DNA of 64,000 nucleotides from an uncultured Thermomicrobia bacterium (GCA_937968015.1 CALBSO010000104.1:1-64000), one strand, 5' to 3'; counted from the first letter of the stretch, positions 8,221-17,014 are shown. Numbers and translations are program-made. The notes: generated from the letters alone by a model not told the origin.

Positions 8221-9948
8221 CTAATCCCCGGCAGTAGTCGTTGCGGAGCCACGGCTCGGCGCGGGCGCGATGGATTCGCTATTGAAGAGCCAGCGGTTCG
8301 TCGAGACACCGCGCCAACTGAGCAGACAACGCAGGAAGGTCCGCGTGACCGTGATCGCGCTGAAGAGGCTGACGAGCACGCCAATCAAGAGCGTGAGCGC
8401 GAACCCGCGTACGACTGACGTGCCGGTAATGCCGCCAAAGACATAGAGGATCAGGCAGGTGATCATCGTCGAGGCGTTCGAGTCGCGGATCGAGGGCCAC
8501 GCGTGGTCAAATCCCGCGTCAATCGCGCTGCGTAGCGTACGGCCCGAGCGCAATTCCTCTTTCATACGGGCGAAGATAAGCACATTCGCGTCCACCGCCA
8601 TACCGATGGAGAGGATAAAGCCGGCGATGCCAGCGAGAGTGAGGACGATGCCAAAGACCTTAAAGAGGGCGAACGTGAGCACCGTGTAGACGCCCAGCGC
8701 GAAGACCGCGAGAACGCCCGGCAGGCGGTAGAAAACTATCATGAAGAAAGCGACCGCCGCGAGGCCAATCACGCCCGCGAGGAGGCTCTTATTGATTGAA
8801 TCCTGCCCGAGGGTCGGGCCGACTGTCCGTGTTTCGATCACGTCGAGCGGGACCGCGAGGCGGCCTGACTTCAGGACAACGACGAGGCTCTGGACATCAG
8901 CCCGGGCCAATCCGTTGATCTCACCGCTCTGATCAATCCGGCTCTGAATCGTCGCGCTGTTGACGACTTGCTTGTCAACAATGACATTCAGGAACTGGCC
9001 GATGTGCGAGCCTGTGTAGTCACCGAACTTGCTTGCGGCATCCGAATTCAACTTGAAACCGACGACCAGGTTGCCGGTCTGATCGGTCTGTGGGAACGCG
9101 TCGGCTAGGTCTTTCCCGGTGACGATCGTCTGGTAGACCGGCCCCGCGGGAGCCGTCGCCGATGGGGAGGGCGTCGCCGATGCGCCCGGTGTTCCACTCG
9201 CTGCCGGTGTCCCACCCGTCCCGACGGCGGCGGCCGAACCGGATGGCGTGCCGGAGGCAGCCGCTGATGCGGTCGTGCTTGCGGTGCCCACCGGCGTCGC
9301 TGTCCCCACGGTGTTCGTCGTACTCGTCACGTTAGGCGTATTCGACGGAATACCGGTTGGCGCAGTCGAGGCGGCTGAGGTGGACGGTGTCCCGGTTTCC
9401 GCGGTTGATGACGCGGGGGTGCCATTGGGAGCGACCGTGCCGAGTGACGGCGCGACCGTGCCTGGGCCGGGTGTCGCGCTACTGATCGGCGATCCGTCCG
9501 GGTTCAACCCGACGGTTTCCGGGCCACCGAGTGAGGTCGTCACGACCGAACCAACCGGCAGCGCCGTCCGGCTGCCGACCAATTCGAGCAATGCGGTCCG
9601 CTTCAGCACCTGAACCGCCGCCGCCGGGTCCTGCACACCGGGCAATTCGACGACGATCTTGTCACTGCCTTGTGTCTGGATAATTGGTTCGCTTACGCCG
9701 AGACCGTTGACGCGGCGCTCGATCGTATCCCGGAGACCGGAGAGCACGTCGGCATCAACCTTTTGCCCCGGCGCGGGCCGGGCCTGTAAGACGGCATGCA
9801 CGCCACCCTTGAGGTCCAGCCCCAATTTCGTTTGGGTGCGCGTCTTTGCGTTGAACAGATTGAGTTGCTGGCCCGGTACCACAATCCAGGTGGCGAGGAT
9901 CGTCAAAACAACGATGATCGAAAAGACGTACCACGGACGAATTCGCAC
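8221..9948 (-). CDS. secD: Protein translocase subunit SecD with a long low-complexity insert
   Basis: This 575-residue partner of SecF has one N-terminal helix, a periplasmic/extracytoplasmic P1 region and five C-terminal helices. Motifs include LGLDLKGGVHAVL after helix 1, RRVNGLGVSEP, and GIAGFILSIGMAVDANVLIFARMKEEL in the pore helices. Residues about 153-270 (9139-9494) are an almost pure Thr/Ser/Ala/Gly/Pro run inside P1, far beyond the usual length there. The start is GTG 9948, preceded by GGGGAGG at 8-base spacing. An in-frame ATG at 10023 lacks such a site and would add 25 non-homologous residues. Confidence 0.95.
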   Translation of the reverse strand: MRIRPWYVFSIIVVLTILATWIVVPGQQLNLFNAKTRTQTKLGLDLKGGVHAVLQARPAPGQKVDADVLSGLRDTIERRVNGLGVSEPIIQTQGSDKIVVELPGVQDPAAAVQVLKRTALLELVGSRTALPVGSVVTTSLGGPETVGLNPDGSPISSATPGPGTVAPSLGTVAPNGTPASSTAETGTPSTSAASTAPTGIPSNTPNVTSTTNTVGTATPVGTASTTASAAASGTPSGSAAAVGTGGTPAASGTPGASATPSPSATAPAGPVYQTIVTGKDLADAFPQTDQTGNLVVGFKLNSDAASKFGDYTGSHIGQFLNVIVDKQVVNSATIQSRIDQSGEINGLARADVQSLVVVLKSGRLAVPLDVIETRTVGPTLGQDSINKSLLAGVIGLAAVAFFMIVFYRLPGVLAVFALGVYTVLTFALFKVFGIVLTLAGIAGFILSIGMAVDANVLIFARMKEELRSGRTLRSAIDAGFDHAWPSIRDSNASTMITCLILYVFGGITGTSVVRGFALTLLIGVLVSLFSAITVTRTFLRCLLSWRGVSTNRWLFNSESIAPAPSRGSATTTAGD

Positions 9949-10110
9949 GGACGGAGCCTCCCCGAAGCGAAAGAAAAAAGACGCAGAAGGAATCGCCGCC
10001 CACGCCAATCGCAAGGGTAGCACCCGACCGTACAGGTGTCAAAACGCATCCGCGCCGATTTCGCCTCTGCTATGCTATGGCGAACATCACGATGAAGGAG
10101 ACCGATTCAC

Positions 10111-11628
10111 ATGGCTGAGAATGCACACCGTCCACCGATCCGCTCCTGCTTCCCGCCCAGCCCAACCGGGTATCTGCATGTCGGTGGGGCGCGATCCGCG
10201 CTCTTCGACTGGCTCGCTGCCCGCTCCACCGGCGGCCAATTCATCCTCCGCATCGAGGACACGGACCGCGCCCGCTTGCAGGAAGCGACTGTCGAGGCGA
10301 TCTTCGACGGCCTGCGCTGGCTCGGTTTGCAGTGGGACGAGGGGCCGGAGGTCGGCGGTCCGTACGGGCCATATGTGCAGAGTGAGCGCCTGCCACTCTA
10401 TCACGAGTGGGCGCGCTGGCTCATAGACAATGGCCACGCCTATGAGGACTTTGACCCGCCCCCCCCACCGGGCAAGCCTCAGGCTCACACGAGCGATGAA
10501 ACCGTTGGGATCACGAACATGGTGAGGGCGGAGCGGTCATTCCGAAAGTATCGCGATTGGACCGCCGAGCAGCGTGAGGAAGCACGACACACGATTGCCC
10601 ATGCGCCCGCGATCCGGTTCAAGATGCCGCTCGATGGCGAGACCGTCGCGCGCGATGTCGTCCGCGGGGACATTCGCTGGAAAAACACCGAACTGCCCGT
10701 TGATCCAGTACTGCTCAAGGGTGACGGCTTCCCGACCTACCATTTAGCGGAGGCCGTGGACGATCACTTTATGAAGCGCAATGTCGTGATGCGCGGGCTG
10801 GAATGGATTCCGAGCATGCCGCTACACGCGCTCCTGTTCCGCGCCTTTGGCTGGGAGGAGCCGCTTTTCTGCCACCTCCCGCTCGTGACCGGGATGGACG
10901 GCAAAAAACTCTCCAAACGCCACGGCGATGCCGGGCTGCACGAGTACCGCGCACAGGGGTATCTGCCCGAAGCGATTGTGAATTTCTGCGCCCTCCTCGG
11001 CTGGTCCTTCGGAGACGACATCGAAATCTTCTCGAAGGAGGAGGCCATCGAGCGGTTCCGCATCGAGGATATTCGGCCGGCTCCATCGGCTTGGGATATG
11101 GACAAGCTGCTCTGGATAAACAGCCAATGGATCAACCACCGGCTGACGCTGGGCGACTTCGTCGAGCGTGCGTTGCCGTTCTTTGATGCAGACGGTCTTG
11201 ACATCAACGGCTTTGACGGTGAGTACATTGCGAGTGCCTTTGCCTTGGTGAAAGACCGCGCCAAACTCCTTACCGAGGTACCACCGCTCACCCATTTCTT
11301 TTTCCAGGAGCCGAAGGCTGACATGGATATGGTGCGGCTCCTTACAAAACAAGGTAGCGATCAACCTACGGCGATCCTGGAAGCAACCTTCGATGCGCTC
11401 TCTGCCGCCCATTGGCGGACGCGGGATGACCTTATTTCCGCGATTGATACCGTCGTAACGCATTTCGGCGTGAAGCGCGGTATCCCGTTCGGATTGGTGC
11501 GAATTGCGACAACGGGTCGCACGGCAGCACCAGACCAGGCCGATCTGATGCTCGTCCTCGGCCCAGAACGAGTCATCCAGCGCATCCGTGCGGCTATTGA
11601 CGCCTTGAAAGCGACTGGGGAAGGCTAA
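10111..11628 (+). CDS. gltX: Glutamyl-tRNA synthetase
   Basis: This 505-residue class I aminoacyl-tRNA synthetase charges tRNA-Glu, or both tRNA-Glu and tRNA-Gln if it is the non-discriminating form. The HIGH signature appears as PSPTGYLHVGGARSALF and the KMSKS loop as MDGKKLSKRHGDAG. LRIEDTDRAR and the GDGFPTYHLAEAVDDH motif complete the catalytic core; the C-terminal third is the helical anticodon-binding domain. AAGGAG precedes the ATG by about 10 bases. The gene diverges from secD across about 160 bases, which contain a TATGCT that could be its -10. The next gene starts 2 bases after its stop. Confidence 0.95.
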   Translation: MAENAHRPPIRSCFPPSPTGYLHVGGARSALFDWLAARSTGGQFILRIEDTDRARLQEATVEAIFDGLRWLGLQWDEGPEVGGPYGPYVQSERLPLYHEWARWLIDNGHAYEDFDPPPPPGKPQAHTSDETVGITNMVRAERSFRKYRDWTAEQREEARHTIAHAPAIRFKMPLDGETVARDVVRGDIRWKNTELPVDPVLLKGDGFPTYHLAEAVDDHFMKRNVVMRGLEWIPSMPLHALLFRAFGWEEPLFCHLPLVTGMDGKKLSKRHGDAGLHEYRAQGYLPEAIVNFCALLGWSFGDDIEIFSKEEAIERFRIEDIRPAPSAWDMDKLLWINSQWINHRLTLGDFVERALPFFDADGLDINGFDGEYIASAFALVKDRAKLLTEVPPLTHFFFQEPKADMDMVRLLTKQGSDQPTAILEATFDALSAAHWRTRDDLISAIDTVVTHFGVKRGIPFGLVRIATTGRTAAPDQADLMLVLGPERVIQRIRAAIDALKATGEG

Positions 11629-11630
11629 CA

Positions 11631-13184
11631 GTGCGGCTGATTGCCGAACGGCAAGCCACCGGCGCGACGAAGGTCAGTGTCCGCACGGATGCGATCATCG
11701 CGGCCCTGTTCGCGTTGTTGACTGTTGCGACGCGATTGCCCTTCCGCTCGCATCGCGTCTTCAATTGGGATGCGGTGAATTTCGTCCTCGCCCTCCACGA
11801 TTACGATGTGCGCCTCCATCATCCACACCCACCCGGCTACCCGGTCTTTGTCGGCATGGGGCGCGTCGTCCAACTGGTGATCCCCGACGCCAACAGCGCA
11901 CTTGTTAGCGTCGCGATGCTACTCAGCGCGGGTGCGGTCGCGGCACTCTATCTGCTTGGGCGGACGTTGTTCGGGCAGGAAGCAGGGATCGTCGCGGCGC
12001 TCTATTTGCTGTGCAGCGTTACTTTCTGGACCAACGGAGCCGTCGCCCTCGCCTATCCCTCACTCGCACTCTTCGGCACGCTGATCGCGCTCTTCGCGTG
12101 GCGCTGTCATCAACAAGGCCGCGCCGCTCCCGTGTGGCTGCCGCTGGCGCTCTCCGCCGCCTACGCGATTGGTGGCGGCTTCCGGCCCGATCTCCTGCTG
12201 TTTCTGCTGCCACTGTGGATCTTCGGACATTGGCGACTATCGTTTCGGGCGATTGTTCTCAGCGGGATATGTGTTGTTGTTATCGTGCTCGCATGGTTCA
12301 TTCCGACGATCGCGCTCTCCGGGGGCTGGTCGGAGTACTGGAAGGTCTTTCGCGCCTACACGAGCAACGATGTCCTCAAACGGTACTCCGTCGCCGAGAA
12401 CGGCCCGCGCGCCCTCGTGGTGAATGTACGCGACACCGCCAAGTACACGGGTTATGCTCTGTACGCCCTCGCGTTGCCGGTCGCGGGCGCGGCGGTCTGG
12501 CTCGTGATGTGGTGGTGGCGATTCCGAGATAGGCGCAGGGCTGTCCGCCCCTACACACTGCTCTTTGGGCTTTGGGTGGCGCCGATGCTGCTCTTTTATG
12601 CATGGGTGCATATCGGCGATCCCGGTTATGTCTTCACCTTCGTTCCTGCGCTGCTGCTGATCGCGGCGCGATTCACGGTGGAGTCGCCACGCATCGCCGC
12701 GGCGCTTCGCCTAAGCCAGCTCCGGCAGTTCGTCCTGCCTGCCCTGACAATTGTTGTGGTCGCGGCCAATACCGGCATCTTCCTGTTCCGCCCATTGACG
12801 CTGACAGCGCACGGCATCCGGCAGCAGGACCGGACGATTGACGCCAAGATCGCCTACGTCCGCGCGCATGGCGACCCCGCGACGACACTACTCATTGCGT
12901 ACGAGAGTTACCGTCACTGGCTCCTCTATCTGCCGGAATACCGCGTGCAGTTCGTGGACGTCACCTACGGCACGGACGCGGACCGCACCGTCACCCTGCC
13001 ATCGGGCACGGCGCGGGCCGTGCTGATGGATGCGACGCTGCTCAACGCCATCGGTGGCACTCCGACGAGCGATGTGCAGCCGATCGCAGCGGATCGCGTC
13101 GGCATCATCACCCAACCATCTGGCACGACTATCCATTTCGCGCCCGTCGCTTCACCCCTCAGCAATCAACCATCGAAGCCATGA
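11631..13184 (+). CDS. Polytopic membrane protein, glycosyltransferase-like (GT-C / family 39 type)
   Basis: This 517-residue protein has about ten predicted transmembrane helices and a C-terminal soluble domain after about residue 395. After helix 1 there is NWDAVNFVLALHDYDV followed by HHPHPPGYPVFVG. An acidic residue in the first extracytoplasmic loop followed by a PPGYP-type motif resembles GT-C mannosyl- or arabinosyl-transferases of the PMT/ArnT group, which use polyprenyl-phosphate sugars. Donor and acceptor are unknown. GTG 11631 begins 2 bases after the gltX stop, with GGGGAAGG inside the gltX 3' end as ribosome binding site, so the two genes are probably co-transcribed. Confidence 0.65.
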   Translation: MRLIAERQATGATKVSVRTDAIIAALFALLTVATRLPFRSHRVFNWDAVNFVLALHDYDVRLHHPHPPGYPVFVGMGRVVQLVIPDANSALVSVAMLLSAGAVAALYLLGRTLFGQEAGIVAALYLLCSVTFWTNGAVALAYPSLALFGTLIALFAWRCHQQGRAAPVWLPLALSAAYAIGGGFRPDLLLFLLPLWIFGHWRLSFRAIVLSGICVVVIVLAWFIPTIALSGGWSEYWKVFRAYTSNDVLKRYSVAENGPRALVVNVRDTAKYTGYALYALALPVAGAAVWLVMWWWRFRDRRRAVRPYTLLFGLWVAPMLLFYAWVHIGDPGYVFTFVPALLLIAARFTVESPRIAAALRLSQLRQFVLPALTIVVVAANTGIFLFRPLTLTAHGIRQQDRTIDAKIAYVRAHGDPATTLLIAYESYRHWLLYLPEYRVQFVDVTYGTDADRTVTLPSGTARAVLMDATLLNAIGGTPTSDVQPIAADRVGIITQPSGTTIHFAPVASPLSNQPSKP

Positions 13185-13238
13185 TCCGCGCCATGCCGAG
13201 ATTGGATCGCGCGCCCGGCGCTTTTTCGGCGTCCCGGC

Positions 13239-13267
13239 TTGACATGAGCGACACGCCGCCGTACCGT
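13239..13267 (+). promoter_or_regulatory. Probable promoter of the UxaA-family sugar-acid cassette
   Basis: A perfect TTGACA (13239-13244) is followed after 17 bases by TACCGT (13262-13267). The perfect -35 partly compensates for a weak -10. The predicted transcript begins near 13274, about 60 bases before the first gene. Confidence 0.5.
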
Positions 13268-13332
13268 GCCGGATGCACGCAACCGCGTGCCGACCGTCGC
13301 CTGATGCATCCACGAGATGGGGAGGATTGCCG

Positions 13333-13668
13333 ATGCCCGATACGAAAGACCGTATCGCCGGGGAGACGCGCGCGCTCATCATGGACGCGAAAGATAACGT
13401 CGCCGTTGCCATCCGCGAATTGTCGGCAGGCGAAACGCTCGTCATCGCCGTACCGGACGGTTCGGAGCGCGTCGTGACGATGGTCGAGCCAATCCAATTC
13501 GGCCATAAGTTTTCCACCGCCGATCTCGCGGAAGGCGATCAGATCATAAAATACGGCGAGCGGATCGGGCGTGCGACCCAATTCATCCCTGCCGGGTCGC
13601 ATACGCACGTTCACAATATTACGAGCCAACGTGGCCGCGGCGATCTCAAGAGTAGGTCTGAGGACTGA
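13333..13668 (+). CDS. UxaA-family hydrolase, N-terminal (SAF domain) subunit
   Basis: This 111-residue protein matches the small SAF domain that forms the N-terminus of altronate/galactarate dehydratases or the separate SuyA-type alpha subunit. The key segment is IPAGSHTHVHNITSQRGRG, where the His pair and following Asn-Ile/Leu are conserved around the active-site metal. GGAGG lies 7 bases before ATG 13333; an upstream in-frame ATG (13273) would overlap the predicted transcript start. The large subunit follows after 54 bases. The last codons and the TGA fall inside a GAGGACT-type heptamer repeat, so the original C-terminus may have been altered. Confidence 0.8.
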   Translation: MPDTKDRIAGETRALIMDAKDNVAVAIRELSAGETLVIAVPDGSERVVTMVEPIQFGHKFSTADLAEGDQIIKYGERIGRATQFIPAGSHTHVHNITSQRGRGDLKSRSED

Positions 13669-13669
13669 G
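13659..13669 (+). repeat. Heptamer repeat (GAGGACT), short copy at the stop codon
   Basis: TGAGGACTGAG contains one full unit of the heptamer that is tandemly repeated at 13751-13778 and 14944-14970. It contains the stop codon of the UxaA-type small subunit (13666-13668). Confidence 0.6.
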
Positions 13670-13722
13670 CCACAACGCATTGCATCCGTTGTCCTATAGA
13701 CGCATCACAAGGAGTACGAACG

Positions 13723-14934
13723 ATGATGACAACGACGCGCGCTCATACTCAGTCCTCAGTCCTCAGTCCTCAGTCCTCTTTCATGGGCTACCGGCGCGCC
13801 TATAGCGGCCGGGCCGGCGTGCGGAATCTCGTGCTCATAATTCCCTCGGTCGTCTGCTCGAATACCGTCGTGCAGCGGATCGCGCAGCAGGTGCCGGAGT
13901 GCGTCTTCGTCACGCACCAGCATGGTTGCTCGCAGGTCGGCGATGATGTCGAGCAAACGCGGGCAACGCTGATCGGCTACGCGACGAATCCGAATGTCGC
14001 GGGCGTGCTCGTCGTCTCGCTCGGTTGCGAGACGATCGAAGGCGACCGCGTCGCGCAAATGATCGCGGACACCGGCCAGGATGTAGAGTTCCTCGGCATC
14101 CAGGAGAGCGGTGGCATCAAGGCCACCGTCGAATTAGGGATCGAGAAGTGCCACGGCCTCCTCGACCGGGCGAATCGCTACAAGCGCGAAGCGGTGCCGC
14201 TTTCCGAACTGATCCTCGCCGTGCAGTGCGGCGGATCGGATGCCTTCAGCGGTATCACCGCGAATCCGGCGCTCGGCATCACCTCGGACATGCTCGTCGC
14301 GGCGGGTGGCACCGTGATGCTCGCGGAAGTGCCGGAATGCCTCGGCGCGGAGCATCTGCTCGCCGCCCGCGCCCGGACACCGGAAGTCGGCGAGCAGTTG
14401 ATCGCCGCCGTACGCCGCTACGAGGAAGACGCACTGCGTATGGGCGTGGACCTCAACAAGGGCAACCCCGCGCCCGGCAACATCAAGGGTGGCCTGACGA
14501 CGATCGAGGAAAAGTCTATCGGCGCGATGAAGAAGGGCGGTAGCACGCCACTCAACGAAGTGCTCGCCTACGCCCAACCACCGACGCAGAAGGGTCTCGT
14601 TATCATGGACACGCCGGGGAATGACATCGAGAGTGTCACCGGCAACCTCGCCGGCATGGCGCAGATGGTCGTCTTCACTACCGGGCGCGGCAGCGTCACC
14701 GGTGCGGCTATCGCACCGGTCATCAAGGTCGCGACGAACACGCCGATGTACGAGAAGATGTCGGACAATATGGACATCAACGCGGGTACCGTCGTGGATG
14801 GCACCCAGACGTTGCAGACCGTTGGTCGCCGCATCTTCGAGAAGGTTATCTCCGTTGCCAATGGCGAGCAGACCCGCTCCGAAGAATGGGGCTGCAACGA
14901 GTTCGGCATCAACCGCATCGGCCCGTCGCTCTAA
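13723..14934 (+). CDS. UxaA-family hydrolase, C-terminal (catalytic) subunit
   Basis: This 403-residue protein matches the large domain of altronate dehydratase/galactarate dehydratase/sulfolactate sulfo-lyase, metal-dependent enzymes acting on sugar acids or related hydroxyacids. Diagnostic segments are the early Cys-containing VVCSNTVVQRIA, the HQHGCSQVGDD motif, VSLGCETI, and QCGGSDAFSGITANPALG. The ribosome binding site AAGGAGT (13709-13715) points to ATG 13723. Residues 10-19 are then encoded by four tandem AGTCCTC heptamers, and conserved sequence begins only at Met21 (GYRRAYSGRAGVRN). The repeat seems to have been inserted in frame between start and conserved core. Substrate is unresolved; the neighbours suggest a pentonate or fuconate-like acid. 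Confidence 0.82.
   Translation: MMTTTRAHTQSSVLSPQSSFMGYRRAYSGRAGVRNLVLIIPSVVCSNTVVQRIAQQVPECVFVTHQHGCSQVGDDVEQTRATLIGYATNPNVAGVLVVSLGCETIEGDRVAQMIADTGQDVEFLGIQESGGIKATVELGIEKCHGLLDRANRYKREAVPLSELILAVQCGGSDAFSGITANPALGITSDMLVAAGGTVMLAEVPECLGAEHLLAARARTPEVGEQLIAAVRRYEEDALRMGVDLNKGNPAPGNIKGGLTTIEEKSIGAMKKGGSTPLNEVLAYAQPPTQKGLVIMDTPGNDIESVTGNLAGMAQMVVFTTGRGSVTGAAIAPVIKVATNTPMYEKMSDNMDINAGTVVDGTQTLQTVGRRIFEKVISVANGEQTRSEEWGCNEFGINRIGPSL
13751..13778 (+). repeat. Four tandem AGTCCTC heptamers inside the UxaA large-subunit gene
   Basis: Exactly four copies of AGTCCTC run from 13751 to 13778, within the first 20 codons of the gene. Being 28 bases long, the array stays in frame with its flanks and encodes SSVLSPQSS. 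The same heptamer in inverted orientation follows the gene at 14944-14970. Such short tandem heptamers resemble the STRR repeats described in cyanobacteria, but the family assignment is my inference. Confidence 0.85.
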
Positions 14935-14943
14935 CGAAGCGCT

Positions 14944-14970
14944 GAGGACTAAGGACTGAGGACTGAGGAT
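14944..14970 (+). repeat. Tandem GAGGACT heptamers, inverted relative to the upstream array
   Basis: GAGGACT, AAGGACT, GAGGACT and a partial GAGGAT follow the UxaA large-subunit stop codon by 9 bases. They are the reverse complement of the AGTCCTC array at 13751-13778, so the gene is bracketed by inverted heptamer arrays. Confidence 0.85.
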
Positions 14971-14976
14971 CTTGCT

Positions 14977-15030
14977 CCCCTCTCCATTGCTCTGGCAATC
15001 TGGCAATGGAGAGGGGGCTGGGGGGTGAGG
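14977..15030 (+). repeat. 14-bp inverted repeat, CCCCTCTCCATTGC family
   Basis: CCCCTCTCCATTGC (14977-14990) pairs perfectly with GCAATGGAGAGGGG (15003-15016) around a 12-base loop. On the opposite strand the right side reads CCTCACCCCCCAGCCCCCTCTCC. The CCCCCCGGCCCCCT tract at 3712-3726 resembles its middle part. No T-tract follows on the plus strand, so this is more likely a dispersed palindrome than a terminator. Its right edge supplies the ribosome binding site (GTGAGG) of the aldo/keto reductase gene. Confidence 0.6.
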
Positions 15031-15036
15031 CTTCCG

Positions 15037-16023
15037 ATGCCCACACTACCAATGACGACGCTCGGACAAACCGGGCTGCGGGTGACGACGCTCTGTCTCG
15101 GCGGCGCGCCGCTCGGCGATATGCCGGAAACCTTCACCTACACCGTGCCGGAAGAACGCGCGCTGGCGACGGTGCGCGCCCTGCTCGATAGCCCGATCAA
15201 CTTCATTGACACCGCCGCCTCATATGGTGATGGTGAGAGCGAGCGCCGCATTGGACTGGTCATCAAGGAGCGCGGCGGCTTGCCCGCTGGATGCGTCCTC
15301 GACTCGAAGGCCGATCGCGATCTGCACAACGGCGATTTCAGCGGCGACCAGATGCGCCGGAGTGTCGAACGGAGCCTGCGATTACTTAATCTCGACAAGA
15401 TTCAGTTGATGCACCTCCACGACCCGGAGCACACGACCTTCAAGGCCGCAATGGCGCCCGGTGGCCCGGTCGAAGCCCTACAGAAGATGAAAGAGGAAGG
15501 CCTGATCGAGCATCTTGGCGTTGCGGGTGGGCCGATTGAGATGGAAGTTCGCTACGTCGAGACCGGCGTGTTCGATGCAGTGATCACGCACAATCGCTAT
15601 ACACTGCTCGATCAAACCGCCGACCCGCTCCTGACTATCGCGCACGAACGCGGCCTCGGCGTCCTGAACGCCGCGCCGTATGGGAGTGGCATACTCGCGA
15701 AGGGGCCGGACGCGTATCCGCGTTACCACTATCAACATGCGCCACCTGCGATGATCGCGCAGGCGAAGCGATTAGACGCAGTGTGCCAACAGCACGACGT
15801 TTCGCTACGCGTCGCGGCGCTTCATTTCTCGCTCCGTGACCCGCGCATTCATAGCACGATCGTCGGTATGAGCCGTCCGGAGCGCGTGCGTCAGGCGGTC
15901 GAAGACGCCTTGACATCCGTGCCCGATGCGCTCTGGGAAGAATTGGACCCGCTGATTGCCGCGTATCACGAGCAGTACGGCACGTTCGAGGACAAACGGT
16001 ATACCCTCCCCGCAGGCCATTGA
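15037..16023 (+). CDS. Aldo/keto reductase (D-threo-aldose 1-dehydrogenase / L-fucose dehydrogenase type)
   Basis: This 328-residue (beta/alpha)8-barrel NAD(P)-dependent oxidoreductase shows the tetrad context FIDTAASYGDGESERRIG (Asp and Tyr), SKADRD (Lys) and LMHLHDPEH (His). The LHDPEH motif and the NxGPxxxGIL-like region (NAAPYGSGILAKG) are characteristic of D-threo-aldose 1-dehydrogenases, which oxidise L-fucose, D-arabinose or similar sugars to lactones. GTGAGG lies 6 bases before ATG 15037; GTG 15025 and ATG 15052 are alternatives. It sits between the UxaA-family subunits and an FAH-family enzyme, fitting the first step of a non-phosphorylative oxidative sugar pathway. Confidence 0.85.
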   Translation: MPTLPMTTLGQTGLRVTTLCLGGAPLGDMPETFTYTVPEERALATVRALLDSPINFIDTAASYGDGESERRIGLVIKERGGLPAGCVLDSKADRDLHNGDFSGDQMRRSVERSLRLLNLDKIQLMHLHDPEHTTFKAAMAPGGPVEALQKMKEEGLIEHLGVAGGPIEMEVRYVETGVFDAVITHNRYTLLDQTADPLLTIAHERGLGVLNAAPYGSGILAKGPDAYPRYHYQHAPPAMIAQAKRLDAVCQQHDVSLRVAALHFSLRDPRIHSTIVGMSRPERVRQAVEDALTSVPDALWEELDPLIAAYHEQYGTFEDKRYTLPAGH

Positions 16024-16052
16024 GTTGTATCCGTCGCAGGAGGAATGAAGCC

Positions 16053-16928
16053 ATGCCACTCTGCCACTTCACGACCTCGTACAATACGACGCCGCGCCTC
16101 GGCTGGGCGGACCTTGGCGGCGTGTACGATCTCTCCGCATGGGAGGGCGCGGGCCTGCACTCGCTCCGCGATGTCCTCTCGCGCCCGCTCGCGGAGGTGC
16201 GTCAATTGCTCAACGACGCACCGTTCGACCGACTTCCTGTCTGCACGCACACCGAGGCGACGCTGCACAAACCGCTCGACGCGCAGGAGGTTTGGGCGTG
16301 CGGCGTGACGTACCGCCGCTCGCGCGATGCCCGGATGGAGGAGAGCAGCGAGCAGAGCGTCTATGACCGCGTCTACGGCGCGGAGCGGCCGGAAATCTTC
16401 TTCAAAGCGACGCCATCGCGCGTCGTCGGCCCCGGCCAGCCATTGGGAATCCGCCCGGACAGCACCTGGGACGTCCCCGAACCGGAACTGGCGCTCGTCG
16501 TCAACGCGGGGAGTGAGATCGTCGGCTACACCATCGGCAACGATGTCAGTTCGCGCTCCATTGAAGGCGAGAACCCGCTCTATCTACCGCAAGCGAAGAT
16601 GTTCCGCGATTGCTGCGCGCTTGGCCCGTCCGTCGCTCTGACGGACGAGATTCCGGACGTGGCAAATCTCGCGATCACGATGGTGATTTCGCGTGGTGGG
16701 GATGACGTGTTTCGGGGCGAGTCGAACACGAACCAGATCGCCCGCCCGCTCGCGCACCTCGTCGAGTACCTCGTCAAAGCGAACGATTTCCCGAACGGAG
16801 CGATCCTGCTGACCGGCACGGGCATTGTGCCACCATCCGACTTCACGCTCGAAGTGGGCGACATTGTCAGCATCACGATTGACGGCATCGGCACACTCGG
16901 CAATCCAACGTACCGGATCGCGGGCTAA
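16053..16928 (+). CDS. Fumarylacetoacetate hydrolase-family protein (2-keto-3-deoxy-acid dehydratase/hydrolase-like)
   Basis: This 291-residue protein carries the FAH-fold metal-binding core: EVWACGVTYRRSRDARMEES, PEIFFKATPSRVVGP, WDVPEPELALVVN (ExE ligands) and YTIGNDVSSRSIEGENPLYLPQAK. The long form with the VYDRVYGAERPEIFFK insertion resembles 2-dehydro-3-deoxy-D-arabinonate dehydratases more than classical fumarylacetoacetase. Mg2+-dependent action on a 2-keto-3-deoxy sugar acid would follow the UxaA-type dehydratase reaction. AGGAGGAA lies about 8 bases upstream of ATG 16053. It is followed by a short leader and a sugar-type ABC ATPase gene. Confidence 0.8.
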   Translation: MPLCHFTTSYNTTPRLGWADLGGVYDLSAWEGAGLHSLRDVLSRPLAEVRQLLNDAPFDRLPVCTHTEATLHKPLDAQEVWACGVTYRRSRDARMEESSEQSVYDRVYGAERPEIFFKATPSRVVGPGQPLGIRPDSTWDVPEPELALVVNAGSEIVGYTIGNDVSSRSIEGENPLYLPQAKMFRDCCALGPSVALTDEIPDVANLAITMVISRGGDDVFRGESNTNQIARPLAHLVEYLVKANDFPNGAILLTGTGIVPPSDFTLEVGDIVSITIDGIGTLGNPTYRIAG

Positions 16929-16942
16929 CAACCTGCCCCTGT

Positions 16943-16990
16943 GGTACAATCGCGCAACGAATTCGCTGCTACACAGCGTGTTTTTCTTTC
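16943..16990 (+). promoter_or_regulatory. Extended -10 promoter and small hairpin with T-tract before the ABC ATPase gene
   Basis: TGGTACAAT (16942-16950) is an extended -10 element. Next come CGCTG (16964-16968) and CAGCG (16974-16978) around a 5-base loop, then TGTTTTTCTTTC. The stem is short, so this could be a weak terminator of the upstream cassette or an attenuator at the head of the ATPase transcript. Confidence 0.35.
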
Positions 16991-17014
16991 TGATTGCGCG
17001 CCAAGGGGATGACG

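Noticed and set aside
13205..13230. GCGCGCCCGGCGC followed by TTTTT as a terminator of the preceding membrane protein gene
   Set aside because: The possible stem is only four to five bases with a poor loop, so I do not call it a terminator.
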